DNA from: G963664835 sp965220775
Lineage (GTDB): Bacteria; Chloroflexota; UBA6077; FW602-bin22; JBCLEL01
Length of the DNA stretch: 64,000 nucleotides
Assembly (NCBI GenBank): GCA_965220775.1
Contig: OZ244845.1
Span: 2,604,001 to 2,668,000 of the forward strand
Direction: 5' to 3'
The translations under genes and the position numbers were made by a program. The notes beneath the pieces were generated by a model. The model was not told where the DNA came from. It made no database searches and saw nothing but the letters and a program-made list of their open reading frames with translations. This document shows positions 25,846 to 34,514 of this stretch, piece by piece (the stretch's first letter is position 1; each line of letters begins with the position of its first letter).

Positions 25846-27405
25846 GTGACTACTGAATCCCGTCGATCCGGCCTGATCCTCGGACTCGACTATGGCACCA
25901 GCGGCGTCCGCGCGGTGCTGTTCGATCTGAGTTGGCGGCCGCATGGGGTCGGCACCGCCGGCTATCGCCAACTCTCGCCCCGCCCACGATGGGCCGAGCA
26001 GGACCCGATCGAGATCTACGACGCCGGCTGCCAGGCCATCCGGCAGGCGTTGGCCGATGCCCAGGCCGACCCTTCATCGGTCCTCGCCGTCGGCATCAGT
26101 ACGATCCTGGCCACGCTGATCGCGTTCGATCGGAACGGCTCTCCAATGACAAGCTCTTGGTATTGGGCCGACAGCCGCTCATATGCCGAGGTCGACGAGC
26201 TTGTTCAGGCCATCGGCGCGCACGCCCTCTACCAGCGCACCGGCTGCGGACTCCATCCGATGTACTCCCATTCCAAGCTGCTGTGGCTCAAAAGACACAT
26301 GCCCGACGTTTTCGCCAGCGCCGCCGGCTTCGGCACGATCAAGGAGTACATCCTGCGCCGGCTGACCGGCGAGTGGGCAGTCGATATGTCCATCGCCTCC
26401 GGGACAGGAATCTACGACACCCAAGCCAAAAATTGGTACCAGGACGTCCTTGATTTTCTGGGAATCACGACCAACCGGCTCGGCAGGCTCATCGAAGGAG
26501 ACGAGATGATCGGTCGGATCAGCAACGCCGCCAGCGCGGAAACCGGCCTGAACGCCGGCACCCCGGTCGTCGCCGGCGGCGCTGACGGACCCCTCGCGAG
26601 CCTAGGCACCGGTACCGTCCGGCCGGGCCGGATGACTCTCATGATTGGCTCGTCCGGCGCTGTCCGGACCATCGCCAGGCGTCCGGTCGTCGACCCACAA
26701 CGGCGCACTTGGTGCTACTACCTCTGTCGGGATCGATGGGTGCCAGGGGCCGCGATCAACAACGCCGGCATAGTCGCGCAGTGGACCTCCAACCTGCTCC
26801 TTGGCGAGGCCGGCGAGTCCGAAGCGGCACCTGGTATTCACCAGCTCGAACAGCTCGCGCGTTCGGCCCCTGCCGGCGCCGGCGGCCTGGTATTCCTGCC
26901 CTACCTCACCGGCGAACGCTCGCCCTACTGGAACGCCGACGCCCGGGGCGTCCTGTTCGGTCTCGCCATCAACCATGGGCCGGCCCACGTAGCTCGCGCC
27001 GCCTTCGAGGGCGTAGGATTCCGCATGCGGACCAACCTTGACGTAATGGAGGAGCTGGTTGGACCGGCGACTCAACTGCTCGCCGCCGGCGGCTTCATCC
27101 GGTCCGACTTCTGGGTCCAGTTGCAAGCCGACATGCTCCAGCGCCGGCTGACAGTGACCGATTCCGACCAGGCTTCCGCGTTCGGCGCGGCATACCTGGC
27201 TGGTCTGCACCTAGGGGTCAACCGCTCGCTGGAGGAGATAGATTCGGTCGTCCAGCCGCTCCGCGAGGTCGACCCGGATCCGACGCATGCCGGCTTGTAC
27301 GACCGGATGTATGGCCTCTACACCGAGGTCTATCATCAGCTGGTTAGCCAGTTCACCGAGATCGCTTCCATCCAGGAGGACTCCGCCGGCGGGGGGCCGG
27401 CCTGA
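25846..27405 (+). CDS. FGGY-family carbohydrate kinase, gluconokinase-like
   Basis: 519 residues from GTG. N-terminal phosphate-binding loop LGLDYGTSGVRAVLFD; then GCGLHPMYSHSKLLWLK and TIKEYILRRLTGEWAVDMSIASGTGIYD, a run characteristic of the gluconokinase branch of FGGY kinases; the C-terminal domain carries GGADGPLASLGTG and LLAAGGFIRSDFW. It phosphorylates a sugar or sugar acid with ATP. It stands alone between repeats and a toxin-like module, so the exact substrate (gluconate, xylulose or other) is not settled by context. Confidence 0.87.
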   Translation: MTTESRRSGLILGLDYGTSGVRAVLFDLSWRPHGVGTAGYRQLSPRPRWAEQDPIEIYDAGCQAIRQALADAQADPSSVLAVGISTILATLIAFDRNGSPMTSSWYWADSRSYAEVDELVQAIGAHALYQRTGCGLHPMYSHSKLLWLKRHMPDVFASAAGFGTIKEYILRRLTGEWAVDMSIASGTGIYDTQAKNWYQDVLDFLGITTNRLGRLIEGDEMIGRISNAASAETGLNAGTPVVAGGADGPLASLGTGTVRPGRMTLMIGSSGAVRTIARRPVVDPQRRTWCYYLCRDRWVPGAAINNAGIVAQWTSNLLLGEAGESEAAPGIHQLEQLARSAPAGAGGLVFLPYLTGERSPYWNADARGVLFGLAINHGPAHVARAAFEGVGFRMRTNLDVMEELVGPATQLLAAGGFIRSDFWVQLQADMLQRRLTVTDSDQASAFGAAYLAGLHLGVNRSLEEIDSVVQPLREVDPDPTHAGLYDRMYGLYTEVYHQLVSQFTEIASIQEDSAGGGPA

Positions 27406-27417
27406 CTTATCGTCCAT

Positions 27418-27990
27418 CTACTCGGTACCGTCTTCATACATTGCTGACCGCCACCACCCATGGAGCGGATCGCGCTCGCCGGGCAGGTAGCTCGCGCCAG
27501 ACTCCATTGCGGCCAACGCCTCTCGTAACTCAGCTCCAGAAACTGAGGCCGCCTCGTCCCATAGCTTCAACAGCTCCAAGGTGGAGACTAACGTGATAGA
27601 TTGCGGGAGTTCGGCCAATATCCGGCGGGCCTTACGGTCGTCGGTGGCAACTGCGTACCCGCGATGCAAAGCGATTGCGCCCGTAACAGCTTCACCGTCA
27701 TCCATTAGAGCCGCAAGATCCACGAAGGTGCGCTCTTCTTCCCCGCTTTCCAAACGCATCACCCGGATTAGGCCTTCCTCGACCAGATGCACCAGGTCCA
27801 CTGGCACCCGTGTCTCTTCGGCGACTGACGCGCCGGGGCGCCAGACGTATAGTGCTTCTCTCTCGAGTACGTAGTCGGCGACCCCGAGGCGGTAGGGCAC
27901 CGCCAACGCTATGTCCCGTAACCGACCAGTCGCATAGAGATTGATGAGACAGCTGGCGTCGAGAAGGACGAGATCGAACGGCTGCCTCAC
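27418..27990 (-). CDS. PIN-like domain protein, putative toxin of the adjacent XRE/ImmA gene
   Basis: 190 residues from GTG. Acidic residues in PIN positions: LLDASCLINLY (first Asp), then DDGEAVTGAIALHRG, then ATDDRKARRI. PIN domains are metal-dependent RNases. It begins 17 bases after the stop of a gene encoding an XRE-ImmA protein on the same strand, a known antitoxin/toxin-type arrangement, so I infer a two-gene module. The C-terminal ~50 residues are unrelated to PIN. Confidence 0.7.
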   Translation of the reverse strand: MRQPFDLVLLDASCLINLYATGRLRDIALAVPYRLGVADYVLEREALYVWRPGASVAEETRVPVDLVHLVEEGLIRVMRLESGEEERTFVDLAALMDDGEAVTGAIALHRGYAVATDDRKARRILAELPQSITLVSTLELLKLWDEAASVSGAELREALAAMESGASYLPGERDPLHGWWRSAMYEDGTE

Positions 27991-28007
27991 TGAACGCTAC
28001 GCTTCCG

Positions 28008-29237
28008 TCAAATATCTCGACCCTTGACGACGTTTGCGAGTGGTAAGGAAAGATACTCACCGTTTCCTTCGTCGACTAGATCCGGCGAGTGGGTAAGTCT
28101 CCGAACCATCCTCCGCGCCGACACGCGGTCGACCCGCAATATCTTGGCGAACTCACCTTCGGTTAGCTTCCCTTCTTCGTAGGCCCTCACAGCCAACAGT
28201 TGATACCGAATAGGTAGGCGACTATCGTCGTGAGCCTGTGAGACCAATCCCAATTGCTCACGAGCTTCACGGACCCTGTGCCCTCTATCGCGCAAACGCT
28301 CCCACGCGCCGCCCGGCAGAAGTCGCAGCTCTTCCATTCTCAGCATCATCGCTGGCACGGAAACGGAGTAATAGTTCGCTAGTCTGTAGACTTCAGCAAC
28401 CGTTACGTTTCCACCGGAAGCGCGAAGCGCCTCGTTGAACCGCCGGCGAAGCCCGACCGCGGGCATGAGCAGGCAGCCCGCGAAGGCATCGGCAAACCGC
28501 TCGCCGGCGGGAACCCGCTCGTACGTTGTTCGCATCGTTACTTCCGACCGAAAGCGGCTGGTTAGGAAGTGTCCGTACTCATGGGCCATCGACCATCGCC
28601 GGCGTTCCTCCCGATGCCGGGCGTTGACCGCGATGCACCCGCCCAAATCATCCGTATAGGCGAACAGGCCCGCCACACGGGAAGGTAGCTCGGTGTAGAA
28701 GACACGAACTCCAACGTCGTCTTCGAGGGTCTCTCTCAAGTTGAAAATCGGGCCATCGCCAATTCCCAAACGGTTTCGCTCGGACGAGGCCACGTCTTCC
28801 GCCGCAACTTCTGGCGAAACGCCGCTTATCAAGTACTGGGATGGATAGCCACGCCTGATCGGCGCGCCATTCAATCGTTCCAGGTGCAGGTAGTCCTCAC
28901 ACAGGCCTTGAAAGTTTTGAATCGCTTGTTCTAGTTCGTTCTGGGCCTGTCGAGTTTCCGCCCCGGCAACAGCCGCCCGGAACTGTACGCTGAAGTCCTC
29001 CCGAATCTCCCTTGGTCCAACGAGTTGGCTCACCGGTCTGCCGTACAGCAGTGCCAGTTGAATTAACTCGCTCGGCCGGGTTCGCCGTTCCCCCTTCTCC
29101 AACGCCGTGATGGTCGTCCGAGCTACCGCCAACGACTCGGCAACCTCCTGTTGAGTGAGGTGGCGGGCCTTCCTCGCCGCTCGAAGCCGCCGGCCCAACA
29201 CTCTCGGGTCAGTGGCTTCGAGCACGTGTTGCTGCAT
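28008..29237 (-). CDS. XRE-family regulator with ImmA/IrrE-type metallopeptidase domain
   Basis: 409 residues from ATG 29237 (ribosome site GGGAG 5 bases upstream; TTG 29249 is an alternative). N-terminal helix-turn-helix LGRRLRAARKARHLTQQEVA; central zinc-peptidase HEYGH within RWSMAHEYGHFLTSRF; C-terminal second DNA-binding-like region. Such COG2856-type proteins act as proteolytically controlled repressors or antitoxins. It probably represses its own promoter at a TGACA-A-TGTCA palindrome and neutralises the downstream PIN-like protein. Confidence 0.85.
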   Translation of the reverse strand: MQQHVLEATDPRVLGRRLRAARKARHLTQQEVAESLAVARTTITALEKGERRTRPSELIQLALLYGRPVSQLVGPREIREDFSVQFRAAVAGAETRQAQNELEQAIQNFQGLCEDYLHLERLNGAPIRRGYPSQYLISGVSPEVAAEDVASSERNRLGIGDGPIFNLRETLEDDVGVRVFYTELPSRVAGLFAYTDDLGGCIAVNARHREERRRWSMAHEYGHFLTSRFRSEVTMRTTYERVPAGERFADAFAGCLLMPAVGLRRRFNEALRASGGNVTVAEVYRLANYYSVSVPAMMLRMEELRLLPGGAWERLRDRGHRVREAREQLGLVSQAHDDSRLPIRYQLLAVRAYEEGKLTEGEFAKILRVDRVSARRMVRRLTHSPDLVDEGNGEYLSLPLANVVKGRDI

Positions 29238-29268
29238 GACGACTCCCAAGCCAACTCAAGGTATGAAC

Positions 29269-29313
29269 TGACAATGTCATGTAATAATAGGCGTATGTAG
29301 ACCTTAGTGTCAA
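29269..29313 (-). promoter_or_regulatory. Consensus promoter with operator for the XRE/ImmA-PIN module
   Basis: On the minus strand TTGACA (plus 29308-29313), 18-base spacer, TATTAT (29284-29289). TGACAATGTCA (29269-29279) is a perfect 5-bp inverted repeat at the expected start site, positioned for autorepression. Confidence 0.7.
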
Positions 29314-29382
29314 TTCGATGGCAACAGCAACTTGCCGATGGATTGCACGCACCGGCGTTCCCTCAGGCGCCGTCCTTCAGCC

Positions 29383-30267
29383 TCACCCCAGCACCGGCGT
29401 AGCCCAAGGCTCGTTGACGTGCCGATGCCAGTAGATGTCTTTGATCTTCTTGGTCAGCTCGCCCGGCCGGCCTGCGCCTACCCTGCGGCCATCAATCTCG
29501 ACGATTGGCATGATCCCACCGGCCGTCGTGCAGAAGAAAGCCTCGTCGGCGGTGTAGAAATCGTAGGGGGTCATTTCGCCCAATCGCGCCTCAATCCCAT
29601 TGTCCTCGGCTATCTCCAGCACCGCCTCCCGACTCACGCCCTGCAGGATTCCCTCCGATGGCGAATACAGCCGGCCATCCCTCACCGCGAAGACGTTCTC
29701 GCCACGGCCTTCAGTGACGCGGCCGTCCAAGTCCAGCATGATCACCGAGTCGGCGCCGGCGTCGTAGCACTCCCTGCCGGCAAGATAGCTGTGCAACCGG
29801 TTCGAGTTCTTGATCTTTGGATCCACGTTGCGAAATGACACGTTCGGCGTACGGGCAAACATCACTCTCGCGCCGGCCTCGATCTTCGCCGGCGGAACGT
29901 TCCAACGATACGGCACCGAGAAAATGATCACGCTGGTCTTCCAATCGTAGACCGACCCGGGCGAATAGTCGCCTGGCGTCGCGATACACTCAATGAACGC
30001 ATCCCTCAGACCGCCGCGGCGATAGGTCTCGATGAACAGCTCCCTGAACTCCGCCTTTGTGTAGGGCATCTCGAGTCCCACCGCGTGGGTCGATCGATAG
30101 AAGCGGTCGATGTGCGGATCCAGCTTGAAGATCCAGCCCTGCCAACCCGCCATCACGTCGAAAACCATAACGCCACTGATAAAGCCGACGTCAAAAACCG
30201 ACAGCTTGGCGTCGGACGGTTGCACGAACTCCCCGTTGATATATACGCATCCCGGTAGGTCAGCCAT
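29383..30267 (-). CDS. Class IV (branched-chain/D-amino-acid type) aminotransferase
   Basis: 294 residues, PLP fold type IV. VYINGEFVQPSDAKLSVFD start, catalytic Lys in DPKIKNSNRL, and EGRGENVFAVRDGRLYSPSEGILQGVSR. It exchanges amino groups between branched-chain, aromatic or D-amino acids (or lyases aminodeoxychorismate) and a keto acid. The ribosome site GAGGTGA precedes ATG. Twenty bases downstream of a CYTH gene on the same strand; no pathway genes adjoin, so the substrate is open. Confidence 0.87.
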   Translation of the reverse strand: MADLPGCVYINGEFVQPSDAKLSVFDVGFISGVMVFDVMAGWQGWIFKLDPHIDRFYRSTHAVGLEMPYTKAEFRELFIETYRRGGLRDAFIECIATPGDYSPGSVYDWKTSVIIFSVPYRWNVPPAKIEAGARVMFARTPNVSFRNVDPKIKNSNRLHSYLAGRECYDAGADSVIMLDLDGRVTEGRGENVFAVRDGRLYSPSEGILQGVSREAVLEIAEDNGIEARLGEMTPYDFYTADEAFFCTTAGGIMPIVEIDGRRVGAGRPGELTKKIKDIYWHRHVNEPWATPVLG

Positions 30268-30287
30268 AGTTCACCTCACACTCATAT

Positions 30288-30929
30288 TCACGCGTTCGAA
30301 TTGTCGATCGGTCCGCCGCATTCCACTAAGTCGATGGACGCCCGCTTAGCCCGCTCGATCTTGCTGCTGTTCGACGGCTTCAGATCATGTGCCCGCTGTA
30401 GGTCCGAGACAAACTCAGCAAATCCCTTCTCCGGCCCCTTGTCCAACTCCACCTCGATCTCGTGGTCCCGCCACCCAAGCATGTCCGGCCGAGAGGTGCC
30501 GTCCAGGCACAAGTGCATCCGAGCATCGCCGGCCACTATCAACAGCACGGTGCGGTCCATCGTCAGGATAAGAACCGGTTCCAGGCGCCGGCCGCGGGCG
30601 ACCGCCTCGGCCATCACAAGCGGCTGCGGACGGGTGACGGGCTGTGCTGGATCATAGTCCGCCGGCACCGCTGTTTCAATCTCCTCTCGACGCGAGATCC
30701 CGCCGGCAACCCGACCCCTCTTGAACGAGAGTAACGGACCCTCCGGCTCGCCCCTGCGCAGCCTGAGCGCGCAGTCGTGCTCGGCCAACCGGCGATCCAC
30801 AGTGTCATAGTACACGGTCTCCAGTCGCAGCCGACTTCGTTCCGCGACCGGCCAGCCCGCCACCTTGCCGGCGCTGGACAGCCGCTCCATCAAATCCGCG
30901 TCGGCCAGAAACTTCGCCTCTATCTCCAT
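30288..30929 (-). CDS. CYTH-domain triphosphate-binding protein
   Basis: 213 residues. MEIEAKFLADADL gives the family's ExExK signature; basic residues RLRLETVYYDTVDRRL, then CALRLRR and SFKRG, line the triphosphate tunnel; EIEVELDKGP supplies acidic metal ligands. CYTH proteins hydrolyse inorganic triphosphate or thiamine triphosphate, or make cAMP. No CHAD domain is attached. Ordinary triphosphatase is the likeliest role. Confidence 0.87.
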   Translation of the reverse strand: MEIEAKFLADADLMERLSSAGKVAGWPVAERSRLRLETVYYDTVDRRLAEHDCALRLRRGEPEGPLLSFKRGRVAGGISRREEIETAVPADYDPAQPVTRPQPLVMAEAVARGRRLEPVLILTMDRTVLLIVAGDARMHLCLDGTSRPDMLGWRDHEIEVELDKGPEKGFAEFVSDLQRAHDLKPSNSSKIERAKRASIDLVECGGPIDNSNA

Positions 30930-31231
30930 ATGACCGCAAACCCCTTCAGATTTCCTTGTCGTCGGCGGTGAAAATCACCGAGATAAGGCAGCGAAGGAAG
31001 GCCCCTCTCTATGCCCAATCGATGCTTGAACAGCCCCCGCCTCCTTCGATACCGACAACAAGGTCCGCTTTTCTCCCCGTCTCGGATCGCACCCACGTTA
31101 CTCGTACTCAGCCTACAGCAGCATGACTAAGATACCAAAATATCCGTCTCAGAATACTAATGACGCCGCCGGCGTAACTAACGTTAACCGGCTGGATGGT
31201 CTAATTCGCGGCAAGCGTTAAACTAAGGCGC
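30930..31231. other. Gene-free divergent intergenic region
   Basis: 302 bases between the divergent CYTH and Nudix genes, so two promoters are expected. I see an A+T-richer stretch around 31125-31165 and a TAACTAACGTTAACC semi-palindrome at 31176-31190, but no clear -35/-10 pair and no coding frame. Confidence 0.3.
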
Positions 31232-32452
31232 ATGGTTGAACGGCACGTAGTCACGGCGTTCTTGGCGCTGGACGAGCAAATAATGCTCCTCAGGCGCAGC
31301 GACCGCGTCAGCACTTACAAGGAGCGCTGGGCCGGCGTAAGCGGCACCGTCGAGGCCGGTTCGACGCCCATCGAGCAGGCCATCCAGGAGATCGAGGAAG
31401 AGACCGGCCTTTCGAACGCCGATGCAATCCCCGTCCTTGCCGGTCAGCCCTTCGACTTTGAGGACGAGGCGTTCAGCCGCCGATGGATCGTCCATCCATT
31501 CCGATTCAGGGTCTCTGATCACGCGAAAATCAGATTGGATTGGGAGCACAGTGAGGCTCGTTGGATCGAGCCGGCCCAGCTGGAGCGGATGTCCACCGTT
31601 CCTCGCCTCGTCGACGGTTGGCGCCGCGTGGCATTCCTGCCCCAATGGATAGAGCAGTCGCTCGACGACATACGCCAGGATCGTTCCTCCGGCGCCGCCG
31701 AGTTGGCGCGCGAAGCGCTGGCCCTACTAGCAGCAGCCGCCGAGCAGTTAGAAACCGATTCGACTCAAGATTTGACCGGCTTGTTGGACCGAACCGCCGG
31801 AGCGCTTAGGCTCGTCCGGCCCACGATGGCTCCAATCGCCTACTGGGCCGGCAGATTCGAGGCCAACTTGGCCGGCATGGAGGCGAACAGGCCGAGCCTG
31901 CCGGCGCTGCGCTCGGCTGTCGCAACGTCGGTTTGCGACCTAGGAACCGAGGCCGACCAACTGAGTCATCGCCTCGCCGACGATATCACCAACTCTCTGG
32001 GTGACGGCGACGTAGTCGTGACCGCCAGCTACAGCTCTTCCCTGATAGGCGGTTTCAGGCGGGCTGCAGAGAAAGGAAAACGCATCCGCGTATTAGCGCT
32101 CGCGTCCGGCCGCGATCGGCCCTCGTTTGGCCAGCGAGTCGCCGATGCCGCGCGTTCGGCCGGCTTGGACGCCATTCTCGTGCCGGACGATGAGCTGCCG
32201 TCGGCAGTGCAACAGGCGGATTTGGCGCTGATCGGTGCAGATTCCGTATTGCCGGACGGCGCGGTCGTGAACGGTACGCCTTCCGGATTGCTGGCCGAGA
32301 CAGCCCGCACAGCGGGACTGCCGGTCATCGTAGCCGCCGGCTTTACCAAGCGTATCGAGAAGGACAGCCCGGCGTTAGTCTGGCTGCGCCCCGGCCGCCT
32401 GGAGGCCGGATTCGACCTGGTGCCGGCCGGCATGATTGACGTTATACTTTGA
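31232..32452 (+). CDS. Nudix hydrolase fused to an eIF2B/ribose-bisphosphate isomerase-like domain
   Basis: 406 residues. Residues 1-~135 are a Nudix domain: GTVEAGSTPIEQAIQEIEEE then TGL is the Nudix box, but the first Glu of G-X5-E is Ser and the Arg of REUXEE is Gln; the metal-binding EE pair remains. Residues ~165-406 resemble the eIF2B alpha-beta-delta/ribose-1,5-bisphosphate isomerase/MtnA family: DGDVVVTASYSSS, then LALASGRDRPSFGQ, then ADLALIGADSVLPDGAVVNG and LPVIVAA. A nucleotide-derived sugar phosphate may be released by one domain and isomerised by the other; this is inference. Confidence 0.8.
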   Translation: MVERHVVTAFLALDEQIMLLRRSDRVSTYKERWAGVSGTVEAGSTPIEQAIQEIEEETGLSNADAIPVLAGQPFDFEDEAFSRRWIVHPFRFRVSDHAKIRLDWEHSEARWIEPAQLERMSTVPRLVDGWRRVAFLPQWIEQSLDDIRQDRSSGAAELAREALALLAAAAEQLETDSTQDLTGLLDRTAGALRLVRPTMAPIAYWAGRFEANLAGMEANRPSLPALRSAVATSVCDLGTEADQLSHRLADDITNSLGDGDVVVTASYSSSLIGGFRRAAEKGKRIRVLALASGRDRPSFGQRVADAARSAGLDAILVPDDELPSAVQQADLALIGADSVLPDGAVVNGTPSGLLAETARTAGLPVIVAAGFTKRIEKDSPALVWLRPGRLEAGFDLVPAGMIDVIL

Positions 32453-32521
32453 GAAGTCAGTTTATCTCTTAGATTGCCAAAGGTTGCAACCGGGCGAAGC
32501 CACGTCGCGTGAAATGCGCTT

Positions 32522-32860
32522 ATGTTACATAATATTGACCATACATCGGAAGTCAGAACCTACCACAATATCGTGATCGCCCGAGAACAGATCGCGGGTT
32601 TCTGCCGGAAACATGGCATCCGCAAACTGTCACTATTCGGTTCTATTTTGGATGGAAGCTTTCGCCCCGATAGCGATATCGACGTGCTTGTAGAGTTCAA
32701 TCCCGGCTGCCCAGTTGGTTTGATCCGGCTGTCGGGCATGGAAAGAGAACTTTCCCAGTTGTTGGGTAAAAGGGTTGATCTGAGGACGCCGGCTGATCTC
32801 AATACGAGCTTCCGAGATGATGTGGTTCGAAACGCGGAGGTCCAATACGCCGAACAATGA
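32522..32860 (+). CDS. mntA: MNT-family nucleotidyltransferase (MntA-type antitoxin)
   Basis: 112 residues. FGSILDGSFRPDSDIDVLVEF has the Gly-Ser (40-41) and Asp52-X-Asp54 catalytic set of minimal nucleotidyltransferases. In MntA-HepT modules this protein AMPylates the HEPN RNase on its active-site Tyr and silences it. ATG 32522 has no ribosome site; GTG 32573 fits the usual family start and may be real. Overlaps hepT by 44 bases. Confidence 0.85.
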   Translation: MLHNIDHTSEVRTYHNIVIAREQIAGFCRKHGIRKLSLFGSILDGSFRPDSDIDVLVEFNPGCPVGLIRLSGMERELSQLLGKRVDLRTPADLNTSFRDDVVRNAEVQYAEQ

Positions 32861-33197
32861 CCTGATCCGCCTTGGACACATGTTGGAATCTGCTCTTGAA
32901 GCCGAGTCGTTCGCCCACGGCCGGACCCGCCGCGATCTAGACCATGATCGTATGTTGTCGCTGTCATTGCTCAAATGCATTGAGATCATTGGTGAAGCAG
33001 CCACAAGAGTGAATCCTGAGACTCAGGCCCGGTACACATCAATCCCATGGTCAGACATTATCGCAATGAGAAACAGGCTCATACACGGCTATTTTGATAT
33101 CGATTTGGATCGAGTGTGGGACACCGTTACCGACGATCTTCCGCCGCTGATTATCGAGTTAAGGAAAGTAGTGCCTAACGGAAATTCCATCTCGTAG
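32817..33197 (+). CDS. hepT: HEPN-domain toxin HepT (DUF86)
   Basis: 126 residues, all-helical. RNRLIH (Arg85-X4-His90) followed by GYFDID is the HepT RNase motif with the Tyr (92) that MntA modifies. HepT cleaves RNA unless AMPylated. The overlap with mntA suggests translational coupling. ATG 32820 is an equally possible start. Confidence 0.87.
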   Translation: MMWFETRRSNTPNNDLIRLGHMLESALEAESFAHGRTRRDLDHDRMLSLSLLKCIEIIGEAATRVNPETQARYTSIPWSDIIAMRNRLIHGYFDIDLDRVWDTVTDDLPPLIIELRKVVPNGNSIS

Positions 33198-33371
33198 CCA
33201 CACCAGTTCAGGGTTTGCCTTTAGTCATTGTCGTCGCATACAAGAGTGAGGCCGACGTCCCTACCAACGACACTAGTCGCTTTCGATTGCACGACGAACC
33301 TAGACTTCTTGATTCGAGGGCACGACGGGCCGGCGCTCAATGAATTTGGCGACCCGTGCAACGTATCGTCA

Positions 33372-33869
33372 CTACCGAAAAGGCACCGGCACCGTCTCGC
33401 GTCTGATATACAGCGGGTGGCGAGGCTGGCCGGCTTGGGTGAGACCCAGGCAGTGGAGTTGGCTCCGGCCGGCCAGTAGTCGGAACACCTCCAGACCTCT
33501 ATCCATTAGCGCACCGTGTACGCCCCAAGCGACAACCACCGTCTGGACGCGGTCCGCCGCGTCGACCAGATAATCGTCGTTGGCCGGCCCAATCGGATCC
33601 GGCGTCTGCCGGAGGCGCTTGGGCTCACTCGCGCGGTAAGCGAATAGGTTCACCACCTCCAAGGACCCATAGCCCCACGACCGAGCGAAGCTCGCGCAGC
33701 GCCGGATCGTCGGGTCATCGTTCCCGGCGTCAGCGGTGCTCGGGTTGAGCATCACGAAGGCTACGGCCGGCGCACGCGCGTCCCACTCACGCCACAAAGA
33801 GTAGCGATAGGCTCCGGTCCCATCGAAGTCGGCGCCCGTACGTGAATAGACCCCTTTAGCAGTTGCCAC
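33372..33869 (-). CDS. DUF1643 family protein
   Basis: 165 residues from GTG. The family is recognised by YRYSLWREW, VMLNPSTADAGNDDPTIRRC, and EVVNLFAYRASEPKRL. DUF1643 proteins are of unknown biochemical function, often phage- or island-linked. Encoded 52 bases after the yqeY gene on the same strand. The 170 bases before it on the left (33198-33371) show nothing. Confidence 0.88.
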   Translation of the reverse strand: MATAKGVYSRTGADFDGTGAYRYSLWREWDARAPAVAFVMLNPSTADAGNDDPTIRRCASFARSWGYGSLEVVNLFAYRASEPKRLRQTPDPIGPANDDYLVDAADRVQTVVVAWGVHGALMDRGLEVFRLLAGRSQLHCLGLTQAGQPRHPLYIRRETVPVPFR

Positions 33870-33921
33870 GACAGTTGCCCTTCCCGAGTCGATGGCTCTC
33901 GCTCCAATCCGCGTGGTGCTA

Positions 33922-34377
33922 TCAGGACGTCAGATCCCGAACCACTCCGGCGATCGCACCCCCCTCGGCGCGTCCGCGAAGCTCCTGCTGCGCCCGCGGC
34001 ATAACCTTGCGCAGCTCCGGCCCCAGGTCCGTGATCAGCTTGCCGACGTGCTCGGCGATCTCCTGCCGGCTGAGCTGCGCCGGCAGATAAGCCTCAAGTA
34101 TCGCCAATTCAGCCTGTTCTTTCTCCACCAGGTCGGTCCGGCCGCCCTTCTCGAACGCCTCTATCGACTCCCGGCGCTGCCTGGCCTCGCGACGAATGAT
34201 CGTGACGACCGCCGCCTCGTCCAACGGCTTGCCATGGTCCCGGTTTTTCGGATCTGTCCGGGCAGTCTCAGCGTTTCGGATAGCCGCCACCAGCAATCGG
34301 ATGGTCCCGACCCGCGTCTTGTCGCCGGCTCGTAGGGCATCCTTTAAGTCATTTTGGAATCGTTCGGCTGCGCTCAC
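33922..34377 (-). CDS. yqeY: GatB/YqeY-domain protein
   Basis: 151 residues from GTG after GAGGTGA. Helical protein with DLKDALRAGDKTRVGTIRLL, VVTIIRREARQRRESIEAF and the C-terminal QQELRGRAEGGAIAGVVRDL. The domain is the tRNA-binding tail of GatB as a free protein; it is usually linked to rpsU-dnaG regions. Role unclear, possibly tRNA-related. Confidence 0.92.
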   Translation of the reverse strand: MSAAERFQNDLKDALRAGDKTRVGTIRLLVAAIRNAETARTDPKNRDHGKPLDEAAVVTIIRREARQRRESIEAFEKGGRTDLVEKEQAELAILEAYLPAQLSRQEIAEHVGKLITDLGPELRKVMPRAQQELRGRAEGGAIAGVVRDLTS

Positions 34378-34514
34378 GTTTCACCTCGTATCGGTCTAGC
34401 AAACGGGATTCCCTTATTCTATGAATCACCCGCCGCCAATTGGATGTTGCCTTGGTTGATAATATCTCCGAGATGGAAGATACCAGAGAAGTCAGCTCTA
34501 AGGAAGAATCGACG

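Noticed and set aside
34378..34514. TPP riboswitch upstream of the TenA-like gene
   Set aside because: The CTGAGA and ACC..GA.CTGGGTAA-type conserved elements are absent.
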